From Candidatus Hecatella orcuttiae (GTDB lineage: Archaea; Thermoproteota; Bathyarchaeia; Hecatellales; Hecatellaceae), in NCBI GenBank assembly GCA_002011035.2, contig MTLY02000001.1:1-63341 (forward strand): a stretch of 63,341 bases of DNA, written 5' to 3'. The translations under genes were made by a program, and so were the position numbers. Positions 52,972-59,799 of this stretch are shown here, piece after piece. A model generated the notes under the pieces. It saw nothing but the letters and a program-made list of their open reading frames with translations. It was not told the DNA's origin and searched no databases. The number at the start of each line of letters is the position of its first letter. Position 1 is the stretch's first letter.

Positions 52972-55140
52972 CTATTGCGGGCTACGTGAGCTTATTTTGT
53001 AAACTTTGCAGAGAGTGCCTCTAACCCGAACAGACCCGCATATTTTTTCCCTTGGCGGAGCATCAGATGTTATGACATTGATGTTTGATTCGAAACAGCC
53101 ATGCTGTGGGGATGGCTTCTCCGGGAACCACCATCCATGTCTTGCGTGGGCGACCATGGGATGAATGCCGGCTGTAAGTTTAGCTTTAAACTTAACTCTC
53201 TCACCCTTAACCTGCGGGGTCTCAACCCAAACCCAGTCGCCGTCTTTAATGCCCATCTTAGTTGCCGTTTCCGGATGAATTTCAATCTCAGGGTCGGGTG
53301 CCAGCCTACGCAAGCTTGGAATCTGGCGGCCCTCAGAATGGAAATAGTTAATATGCCTTGAACCTGTAATCAAAATGAGGGGATATTCTTCTAAAAATTC
53401 CGGTGAGCCTACAGGGCTCTCCGGTGGTTCCACGTAAGTTAGCAGCGGGTCGTATCTGTATTTTTCCAGAATTGTTGAATAAAGCTCCACCTTTCCTGTG
53501 GGTGTTTTAAAACCCTCACTTTCATATTTTTTATATTTCAGAGGCGTCATGATGTGTCCTTTTTTCTTAAACGATTCAAACGTTATTCCTAGTCCTTTAA
53601 CTCTCCAGTCATTGAATTCCCCAACACTGTTCCAAGGAAGAAACCTTCTGTTCGCCCAAGGGATTCTTTTAACCAGTTCTATAACTATTTTCATATCATG
53701 CCAACACTCAGAAGGCGGCTCTATTACTTTCTGTCTAGCGGCAATGTAATTTACGTATGAAAGATTACAGCCGTCGTCTCTTTCAAGCCACATGGCAGCT
53801 GGGAGGACATAGTCGGCTAATTCGGCAGTAGGGGTCATGAAAAAGTCAACGACAACCAAAAGTTCAAGCTTTTTCAATGTTTCCCAGACTTTCTTACTGT
53901 TCTGAATGTTAATAACAGGATTTCCTCCCCCACAGAACAACGCCTTTACAGGATAGGGTTTACTGGTTAAAATAGCATCGATCAGAAGCAGAGAATTAAC
54001 AAAGGGAAGCAACGCTTCTTCTCCTGATGTAAGAGGATAAACGTTGCTCCCTATGCGCCTCTTCTCCAAGGATGGATCTGGCCGAAGCGCCCTTGCCTCT
54101 TTTCCCACTCCCAGTAGCAGCTCATCACCTACATATCCTTCCAAGTTTACAGAAAAAAGGTTTCCTCCTTTTACGTCAAGATTTCCCGTAAGTGCTATGA
54201 GTACAGCTAAAGCCCGATTCGTCTGAGTGGAATTGAGGTTATGCTCCACCGCTACACGGTGGTGGAGAACCGCCGGCTTTGTCGTCGCATAAATTCTGGC
54301 AGCTTCCTTTATCTTTTCAGCTGAAATCCAAGTTATGTCGGCTACTCTTTCAGGAGGATACTGCTTTAAGTGTTCTTTTAGCGCATCAAATCCGTGGCAC
54401 CATTTTTCAACAAACTCCTTATCGTATAGTTCCTCCTCTAGGATCACATATATCATCCCCAAAGCTAAGGCAACATCTGTTCCAGGTCTGACCTGTAACC
54501 ACAAGTCTGCTTGAGAAGCGAGAACTGTCTTCCGTGGATCGATGACGATGAGCTTAACATTTCTTTTCTGCTTAGCCTCAATGATCTCCATTCCTCGCGG
54601 TGGATGGGAAACCACCGGGTTTCCACCCCAAACCACAATGCAGTTTGCGTTTTCGTAATCAGGTCCCACCTCCATCATAACAGACTTGCCGAAAGTGCAG
54701 TTTTCCGCTATTAAGGAAGGAGCAAAGCATATGTGCAAATCAACACTTCCAACATTCGGACTGTTCAGCGCGTAAACAAGTAGACAGGTAGAATAAAGAG
54801 TAGGTCGAGGGCCAGTGCCGTGAATTGAAGCAATTGACTCGGAGCCGTATTTTTCTTTAATTTCCGTAAGCTTTTCAGCAATCTCATTTAAGGCTTGATC
54901 CCATGATATCCTCCGCCATTTCCCTCCACCTCGTTCTCCAACCCTCTTCAGTGGATGCTTTAAACGGTCAAGATGTTCCACAAATTCTGAATATTTTTCA
55001 CCTTTAACGCAGATAAACCCGCGGTTCAATGGAAAAGCCGGGTCGCCTTCGATCTTCACTACTCTTTCATTCTCAACGTGAACGAGAACTCCGCATTCGC
55101 AATGACAAGCTTGGCATATAGTCTTGACTGTTCTTTTCAA
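52972..55140 (-). CDS. molybdopterin oxidoreductase (FdhA/thiosulfate-reductase superfamily)
   Basis: A 722-residue bis-MGD enzyme of the DMSO-reductase family. The N-terminal 4Fe-4S site is Cys9, Cys12, Cys16 and Cys44 (GFICVKG). The likely Mo/W ligand is Cys138 in LHICFAPSL. In formate dehydrogenases that Cys/Sec is followed by His; here it is Phe139, so a formate dehydrogenase is doubtful and other reactions (sulfur-compound reduction, hydratase-type chemistry) remain open. No Tat signal is present, so the enzyme should be cytoplasmic. It is 46 bases upstream of hypF on the same strand and could feed electrons to Hdr via MvhD. No FeS partner subunit is adjacent. Confidence 0.85.
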   Translation of the reverse strand: MKRTVKTICQACHCECGVLVHVENERVVKIEGDPAFPLNRGFICVKGEKYSEFVEHLDRLKHPLKRVGERGGGKWRRISWDQALNEIAEKLTEIKEKYGSESIASIHGTGPRPTLYSTCLLVYALNSPNVGSVDLHICFAPSLIAENCTFGKSVMMEVGPDYENANCIVVWGGNPVVSHPPRGMEIIEAKQKRNVKLIVIDPRKTVLASQADLWLQVRPGTDVALALGMIYVILEEELYDKEFVEKWCHGFDALKEHLKQYPPERVADITWISAEKIKEAARIYATTKPAVLHHRVAVEHNLNSTQTNRALAVLIALTGNLDVKGGNLFSVNLEGYVGDELLLGVGKEARALRPDPSLEKRRIGSNVYPLTSGEEALLPFVNSLLLIDAILTSKPYPVKALFCGGGNPVINIQNSKKVWETLKKLELLVVVDFFMTPTAELADYVLPAAMWLERDDGCNLSYVNYIAARQKVIEPPSECWHDMKIVIELVKRIPWANRRFLPWNSVGEFNDWRVKGLGITFESFKKKGHIMTPLKYKKYESEGFKTPTGKVELYSTILEKYRYDPLLTYVEPPESPVGSPEFLEEYPLILITGSRHINYFHSEGRQIPSLRRLAPDPEIEIHPETATKMGIKDGDWVWVETPQVKGERVKFKAKLTAGIHPMVAHARHGWWFPEKPSPQHGCFESNINVITSDAPPREKICGSVRVRGTLCKVYKISSRSPQ

Positions 55141-55200
55141 ACTTACCCCTGCCTAGAAATTGAATATCTCCCCGACAAACTATTTATCGTTTCAGGAGCA

Positions 55201-55278
55201 TGGCGGGCCCGGGGGGATTTGAACCCCCGACCTACAACTTAGGAGGCTGCCGCGCTGTCCTGACTGCGCCACGGGCCC
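55201..55278 (-). tRNA. tRNA-Arg (anticodon CCU)
   Basis: On the minus strand the segment folds as a standard tRNA: acceptor GGGCCCG with CGGGCCC, D stem GCGC/GCGC, anticodon stem GCAGC/GTTGT (two G-U pairs) with loop CTCCTAA, 5-bp T stem GGGGG/CCCCC around TTCAAAT. The anticodon is CCT, reading AGG (Arg). Discriminator G and a genome-encoded CCA (55201-55203) complete the 78 bases. No intron is needed. Confidence 0.95.
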
Positions 55279-55371
55279 AACTTTAGGTGAAAATAAAAGA
55301 TTTTAAACCTTTTCACGGAAGGGCGGTTAAACTAATTAAGACTGGGAGTCTCCCCTTATAGGGGAAGCTAT

Positions 55372-55508
55372 GCGGGGGTTCCCGAGCCGGGTCAAAGGGG
55401 CAGGGCCGCTCACCGCGGGGCCTAACTTAAGATCCCTCACCTCGGGTTAGCCTATGAGAAATCCTGTGGCGAAGGCTTTCGTGGGTTCAAATCCCACCCC
55501 CCGCACCA
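55372..55508 (+). tRNA. tRNA-Leu, probably anticodon UAA, with two introns
   Basis: Ends match a type II tRNA-Leu: acceptor GCGGGGG (55372-55378) with CCCCCGC (55498-55504), discriminator A, encoded CCA, T arm 55481-55497, D region with AGCCGGGTCAAAGG. The total of 137 bases exceeds a mature tRNA by about 47. My best fold uses AGGG (55402-55405) joined to A 55425 as the anticodon 5' stem, loop CTTAAGA (55426-55432), 3' stem TCCCT, and variable stem ACC/GGT around TCG (55439-55447). This leaves intervening segments of about 19 bases (55406-55424) and about 29 bases (about 55449-55477, closed by AGCCT/AGGCT). Boundaries are inferred and I could not verify splice motifs. A single-intron Leu(GAG) reading is a weaker alternative. 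Confidence 0.8.
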
Positions 55509-55819
55509 GATAAGTTCGATTCCCAAGCCCGTTTTATTGGGCGGACAAGCTAGGTAGAGATACCAGCAAAATCGGATTTTAGAGAAGAGGCGAAAGGGAA
55601 TTGGGAAGGAGGAGAAAAACTCAGCTTCCCAAGGAATGTCGTCCTGACCAGCCTGTACATCCATGCGGCTCCACCGAGTTTTGTCCAGAAGACCCTGAAA
55701 AATGCATTTTCTTCAGAGGAGGGCTGAGATAACCCTTTTCCAAAACAGCTTGAAAAGTGGCTTCGGAAACCTGGGTTCACGGAGTCTCTTTGCGGATCTT
55801 TCTCAGGTTTGCATGTAAT
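55509..55819. other. 311-base spacer with a strong hairpin, possible structured RNA
   Basis: No convincing protein gene; the minus-strand ORFs here have no protein-like pattern. A hairpin at 55601-55632 has an 8-bp outer stem (TTGGGAAG with CTTCCCAA) and an inner GAG/CTC stem capped by five A. A smaller GCCC/GGGC hairpin is near 55527-55542. Placement just after a tRNA gene and GC content higher than nearby spacers are compatible with a non-coding RNA, but no family is recognised. Confidence 0.3.
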
Positions 55820-56380
55820 TTATTTTTTTATTATTCTTCTTAGTTTCTTAAAAAACCTAGGCAACGAGCGGTGTTTTCTCGCCTTCTTTAATTCAAGTAT
55901 ATCCCCACGCCAAACGCTGTCTTCTTCAAGCTTGTGGAAGACCAAATACTTCACCGCTCCGTCTCCAGTGTCATATACTTCAATTCCCTCGGCATCATAA
56001 CCGACAACTACAAGGGCGTGCGCTTCAACTCGCTCAGGGTCGTAGAGGGTGATGATTGGAGGGATGTCTCTGTCTACGAGTCCTTTGACTTTCTTCTTCC
56101 AAATCTGAAAATTGCCATAACTTTCATCCCAGCGTTTAATGTCAATTCCATCTTTTTTGAAGACTTCTCTCAGACAAGCAACTACTTCCCGAAAGTCGGA
56201 TCCTTGAAACATCCCTCTCCGTCCCTCCGCTAACCGCCGTACTATGCCATCTTGGTCCCAGTTTTTTGAGAGGTTGGTGAAGCGGAGAACGACCTCCATG
56301 GACGCGGGGATACATTGATTTTGCCCTGTTTGGACTACTTTGCAAGTGGAGATTGTTTGAAAATCTTTTATCCTTCTCAA
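55820..56380 (-). CDS. C39-like papain-fold peptidase domain protein
   Basis: A 186-residue protein with a C39-peptidase pattern: GQNQCIPASMEVVLRF places Cys23 after Gln22 at the start of a helix, EAHALVVVGYD gives His121, and VYDTGDG gives Asp137. This Cys-His-Asp order and spacing match peptidase_C39_2 domains, often found as stand-alone proteases or pseudoenzymes in archaea. There is no signal peptide or membrane helix; the C-terminus is strongly basic (RFFKKLRRIIKK). No ABC exporter or leader-peptide gene is adjacent, so a bacteriocin-processing role is not supported. Confidence 0.65.
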   Translation of the reverse strand: MRRIKDFQTISTCKVVQTGQNQCIPASMEVVLRFTNLSKNWDQDGIVRRLAEGRRGMFQGSDFREVVACLREVFKKDGIDIKRWDESYGNFQIWKKKVKGLVDRDIPPIITLYDPERVEAHALVVVGYDAEGIEVYDTGDGAVKYLVFHKLEEDSVWRGDILELKKARKHRSLPRFFKKLRRIIKK

Positions 56381-56433
56381 AGATGCAGCCTTCTCGTTTC
56401 AAGTATTTTTCATGACAAGCGTGGCTATATGCC

Positions 56434-56589
56434 TTGTTCTATCCGACTGTAGATGATAGTGGTTTGCACCTTAACATAGTTTCTTTAGACTGCTTTACAT
56501 ACCGCGGCAATGGACATGCAACCGCAGTCGACTTTAAGGCAGAAATGCCCCCGCCCAATACCTGCAAGGTATGTCATGCGAAAATGTAG
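56434..56589 (+). CDS. possible small zinc-ribbon-like ORF (51 aa)
   Basis: Within the 348-base gap 56381-56728, a reading frame from TTG 56434 to TAG 56587-56589 encodes a short peptide ending CKVCHAKM, with an earlier Cys and GNGHATAVDFK. Cys and His spacing hints at a metal-binding knuckle. No good SD is visible and it may be a decayed fragment. The rest of the gap is AT-rich and contains TTTAAAT (56697-56703), the probable promoter of the next gene. Confidence 0.25.
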   Translation: MFYPTVDDSGLHLNIVSLDCFTYRGNGHATAVDFKAEMPPPNTCKVCHAKM

Positions 56590-56728
56590 ATCAAGCGGCT
56601 TTAAACCGGTCTAATCTAATTTAGGACGGCCCCTTTTGGAGGGTGATTGTTTGGCAGTTGAATATTGTTATTTTAGGGAGAGATTTTCGACATGTTTAAA
56701 TGTGTATGTTTAACCGAGTATTCCAGAA

Positions 56729-58399
56729 ATGGGCAGGCTGAGAGGACCATTTGTAAGGTTTCTGCTTTTGATGCTCATTTTTTCTACGTTAGCAAGCGCA
56801 CAGTTTACCCTTCGGACGGTTTCTTCCACCCCGCCGCACTTAGAGGTGGATAAGTCTGTAAATCCTTCAAAAATATGGATCAAAAGTCTAGGCTTCACCC
56901 CAGAAAAGGCTAGAATAACCCTAACCCTCAGAGGGGTCGGTGACCCTGCGGTTCAAAGTTTCCCCATCGACGTGGTGCTGATCGTGGACAGGTCTGCGAG
57001 TATGGCTGAAGGAGAAAAGTTGGAAGGCGCTAGGTACGCTGTGAGTAGTTTTCTGAAGCTTCTAAACCCGGAGATAGACCGTTCAAGTCTAGTGTCTTTT
57101 TCTTCTTCAGCAAGAATAGATAGAAAGTTGACATTTAACCACATGCAAGTTCAGGAAGCCATCATGGGCCTGAGTCCAGAAGGCGCAACTGCCCTAGGCG
57201 ACGCTATTCACCTAGCCAACTTGGAACTGTCTTCCCATGGAAGACCGCAAGCCGTTTTGGTGGAGATCCTACTGTCAGATGGGGCTGCAAACATAGGCTC
57301 GGACCCTGTGAGGCGGGCTGAGGAGGCGGCGGATATGGGCATCGTCATCTACAGCATAGGATTAGGAGTGCCCACGGAAGAAAGTCTATCCTTGCTGGAA
57401 CATGTGGCTAAGTTGACTGGTGGTAAATATTATTCTGCACCGGATCCCGCCAACCTTGAAGGCATCTACCGCGAGGTGGCGCAGCAATTAAGCAGCTTGG
57501 CTGGGAAGAACATAGTTGTAAAAGAGGTTCTGCCAGATTACCTCAACCTAGAAGGCGATTACACCCTAGAGCCTGTCGAGGTTATCCTTAACCCCGATGG
57601 GACTACAACCATCTTCTGGGATGCAGGTTTCCTTCCCATAGGTGATACGTGGACTGTGTCTTTCAACGTAAGCTCATCCCAAGGCGGCTTTCTCCCCGCG
57701 GATGTTTATGGAGAAACAAAGGTTGCCTATACAGATTATAAGGGAGAGTTCGCGAGCGTCATCTTCCCGGAAGTAAAGATATTGGTGAGAACAGTCAATC
57801 ATCCACCAGTGGCAGATGCTGGAGCCGACATGTTTGTTGAACAAACCACGTATCAGGGTGCGATGGTGACCCTCAACGGGTCCAGTTCCTTCGACCCAGA
57901 CGGGGACTCGCTAACCTACATTTGGACATGGGACGGTAACATTGTTTCAGGTGAAAGCCCAACTGTGCTGTTACCGTTAGGGGAGACGGTGGTGATGCTA
58001 ACCGTAGATGATGGAGTTTTTTCGGATACCGATACGGTGAAGGTCACTGTCCACGAAACCACACAGTTCACTGCCCCCTTAGTTTACGAACAACCTTCAA
58101 CCTCTATTAGGGAGGAGGTGAGAGGGATTGACGTAGAAAGCCTGTTTAGAGTAACGTTCGTACCTTTTTACGCTCTCTTTTTCAGGGAGATTATCCTCCT
58201 ATCCGTGTTGTTGCTTCTGGTGGTCTTGCTGGTTATGATGACAAGAAGTCAGAGAATCTACGACCGATATGGTGAGGAGTATATGAAGCTTCTTAAGCAG
58301 TTCATGGTGCATAGGATTCTGGTAAAAATTCTGTACTTGTTGTTGGTCATCCTTGCCATAACCCTGTTTATACTCCCCATTCTCTTGGCTATCTTCTGA
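56729..58399 (+). CDS. membrane-anchored VWA-PKD surface protein
   Basis: A 556-residue exported protein. Residues 5-24 are a signal or anchor helix. A von Willebrand A domain spans about 78-255 with a complete MIDAS metal site (Asp87-x-Ser89-x-Ser91, Thr154, Asp184). A PKD-type beta domain (about 353-443) follows, with SSSFDPDGDSLTYIW. Two C-terminal membrane helices (about 482-508 and 530-556) flank a short cytoplasmic loop. VWA proteins bind partners through the metal site; an adhesion or surface-assembly role is likely. A TTTAAAT box 26-32 bases upstream suggests a leaderless transcript. No partner MoxR ATPase is in view. Confidence 0.8.
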   Translation: MGRLRGPFVRFLLLMLIFSTLASAQFTLRTVSSTPPHLEVDKSVNPSKIWIKSLGFTPEKARITLTLRGVGDPAVQSFPIDVVLIVDRSASMAEGEKLEGARYAVSSFLKLLNPEIDRSSLVSFSSSARIDRKLTFNHMQVQEAIMGLSPEGATALGDAIHLANLELSSHGRPQAVLVEILLSDGAANIGSDPVRRAEEAADMGIVIYSIGLGVPTEESLSLLEHVAKLTGGKYYSAPDPANLEGIYREVAQQLSSLAGKNIVVKEVLPDYLNLEGDYTLEPVEVILNPDGTTTIFWDAGFLPIGDTWTVSFNVSSSQGGFLPADVYGETKVAYTDYKGEFASVIFPEVKILVRTVNHPPVADAGADMFVEQTTYQGAMVTLNGSSSFDPDGDSLTYIWTWDGNIVSGESPTVLLPLGETVVMLTVDDGVFSDTDTVKVTVHETTQFTAPLVYEQPSTSIREEVRGIDVESLFRVTFVPFYALFFREIILLSVLLLLVVLLVMMTRSQRIYDRYGEEYMKLLKQFMVHRILVKILYLLLVILAITLFILPILLAIF

Positions 58400-58509
58400 T
58401 TCTGAAGAGAAAAATAACTTAAAAGAGACAACCTGTTTTCGAAATAGAAGTGGAGGCTCTTAACATAGAAAGCTGAGCGAAAGACCGTATAAATAAAATA
58501 TATATCGGA

Positions 58510-58527
58510 AGCTTTTCATGAAAAGCT
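58510..58527. repeat. 18-bp perfect palindrome beside a TATA box
   Basis: A symmetric repeat with half-site AGCTTTTCA lies directly after an AT-rich TATATAT stretch (about 58493-58505). Position relative to that box suggests an operator or a hairpin at the 5' end of a plus-strand transcript. No ORF of note follows on that strand in the 569-base gap 58400-58968, whose only recognisable gene is the minus-strand microprotein. Confidence 0.55.
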
Positions 58528-58588
58528 GATTTGTTGAGGATACTCTCATAGGCGGCGGAGGTTCAGACCGTCCAGAGGAGAGAAGGCG

Positions 58589-58726
58589 TTACCATTCTTC
58601 TTCCTCAGCCCACTCTTCCTCTTCGCCCCATTCCTCCTCTTCCCCGGCCAGCTCTTCTTCTTCTCCAGGGTCTATTTCTCCACCGTTCCAATTTTCATCT
58701 TCCACGTTTAAGGCGGCAGGCATCAT
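58589..58726 (-). CDS. 45-aa acidic Glu/Trp-repeat microprotein
   Basis: A short ORF on the minus strand, ATG 58726 (a second ATG at 58723) to TAA 58589-58591. GAGGT at 58733-58737 is six bases before the start, and a TATA-like AAGTATAA lies about 45 bases upstream. The protein begins MMPAALNVEDENW and its second half is a tandem pattern of four Glu then Trp: GEEEELAGEEEEWG followed by two more EEEEW units, ending in Trp. It has no Lys, Arg, Cys or His and a very strong negative charge. The family is unknown to me. The good SD and the regular repeat argue that it is a real gene. Confidence 0.65.
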   Translation of the reverse strand: MMPAALNVEDENWNGGEIDPGEEEELAGEEEEWGEEEEWAEEEEW

Positions 58727-58968
58727 TCTTCTACCTCAGCGCATCCTTGGTTTTCTTGAACAGGGTAGTTATACTTAAATTTTATTCCCCTTCTCCGGGA
58801 ACAGCTTCCGGAGGTTCTTATTTTTCCATTCAAGTTTAAATACCACTCCCTAAATTTAGCGGATTTTAAACCTTAGAAACGAAGTTTTTATTAGCAAAGT
58901 AAAATAATGAAAATAAAAAATAAAAGCCGCTTCTAAGGCGCTGACATTCAGCAGGATGTGGAAATCAA

Positions 58969-59799
58969 TTGAATGATATAGTTTCAGCAAAAGAGTTGGC
59001 TCCCAATATCAAGCAGTTTGAAATCTTGGCCCCTCCCGTGGCTACTAAGGTTAGGCCGGGCCATTTCGTGGTTTTGCAGACGGAGGAGGAAGGAGAGCGG
59101 ATACCTTTAACCGTTGTTGACTCCAACCCTGAGAAAGGCACTGTTACCCTCGTGTTTTTGGAAATCGGAGCCTCCACCAAGAAGTTGGGAAAACTGAAGC
59201 AGGGGAACCGCATCCTCCACTTCGTCGGACCCTTGGGGAACCCCTCTGAAATAGAGAAATTCGGGCAAGTTGTCTGCGTAGGGGGAGGAATAGGCGCAGC
59301 GGCCATCTACCCCATCGTCAAGGCTTTAAAGGCTGCGGGCAATCGAGTGATATCCATCATCGGGGCGAGAAACAAGGACCTATTAATATATGAAGAAGAG
59401 CTGCGAAAGGTAAGCGACGAGCTTTATGTAACCACAGACGACGGCTCGAAAGGCCGCCACGGTTTCGTCAGCGACGTTCTGAAGGAGCTACTGGAAAAGG
59501 GCATTCCCATCGACAGGGTCATAGCCGTGGGTCCAGCTGTTATGATGAAGGTGATAAGCAACCTAACCAAGCCCTTCAGAGTTAAAACCATCGTAAGCTT
59601 AAACCCCATCATGGTGGACGCCACGGGCATGTGCGGCTGCTGCAGGGTTTACGTGAGCGGTGAAACCAAATTCGCCTGCGTCGACGGACCTGAATTTGAT
59701 GGGCATCAAGTTGACTTTGACAATCTCCTAGCCCGGCTTCGAACCTACGTGGAGGAGGAAAAGCTTTCTCACCAGATGTTGGAAAAGGGAGAGGGGTGA
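58969..59799 (+). CDS. NfnA/SudB-type ferredoxin:NADP oxidoreductase subunit
   Basis: A 276-residue flavoprotein of the ferredoxin-NADP reductase fold. An FAD-binding barrel (GHFVVLQ near 32-38) precedes the nucleotide domain (CVGGGIGAAAIYP, about 104-116), and the C-terminal 2Fe-2S site is DATGMCGCCRV with FACVDGPEFDGH. It pairs with the NfnB gene that overlaps it by 4 bases. NfnAB couples NADH and ferredoxin to NADPH by flavin bifurcation, or acts as sulfide dehydrogenase/NADPH oxidoreductase. TTG 58969 is the start, with GGATGTGG upstream. Confidence 0.9.
   Translation: MNDIVSAKELAPNIKQFEILAPPVATKVRPGHFVVLQTEEEGERIPLTVVDSNPEKGTVTLVFLEIGASTKKLGKLKQGNRILHFVGPLGNPSEIEKFGQVVCVGGGIGAAAIYPIVKALKAAGNRVISIIGARNKDLLIYEEELRKVSDELYVTTDDGSKGRHGFVSDVLKELLEKGIPIDRVIAVGPAVMMKVISNLTKPFRVKTIVSLNPIMVDATGMCGCCRVYVSGETKFACVDGPEFDGHQVDFDNLLARLRTYVEEEKLSHQMLEKGEG

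Noticed and set aside
55344-55365. Overlapping small hairpins (GGGAG/CTCCC and TCCCC/GGGGA) just before tRNA-Leu
   Set aside because: They are short, mutually exclusive and overlap the probable tRNA promoter region, so they are more likely chance G/C runs than a functional element.
55372-55508. Reading of the tRNA-Leu locus as anticodon GAG with a single 47-base intron
   Set aside because: It needs a G-U pair in the anticodon stem, an A at position 32 and a variable arm without a stem; the UAA reading pairs fully and has a normal variable stem. It remains a weaker alternative.
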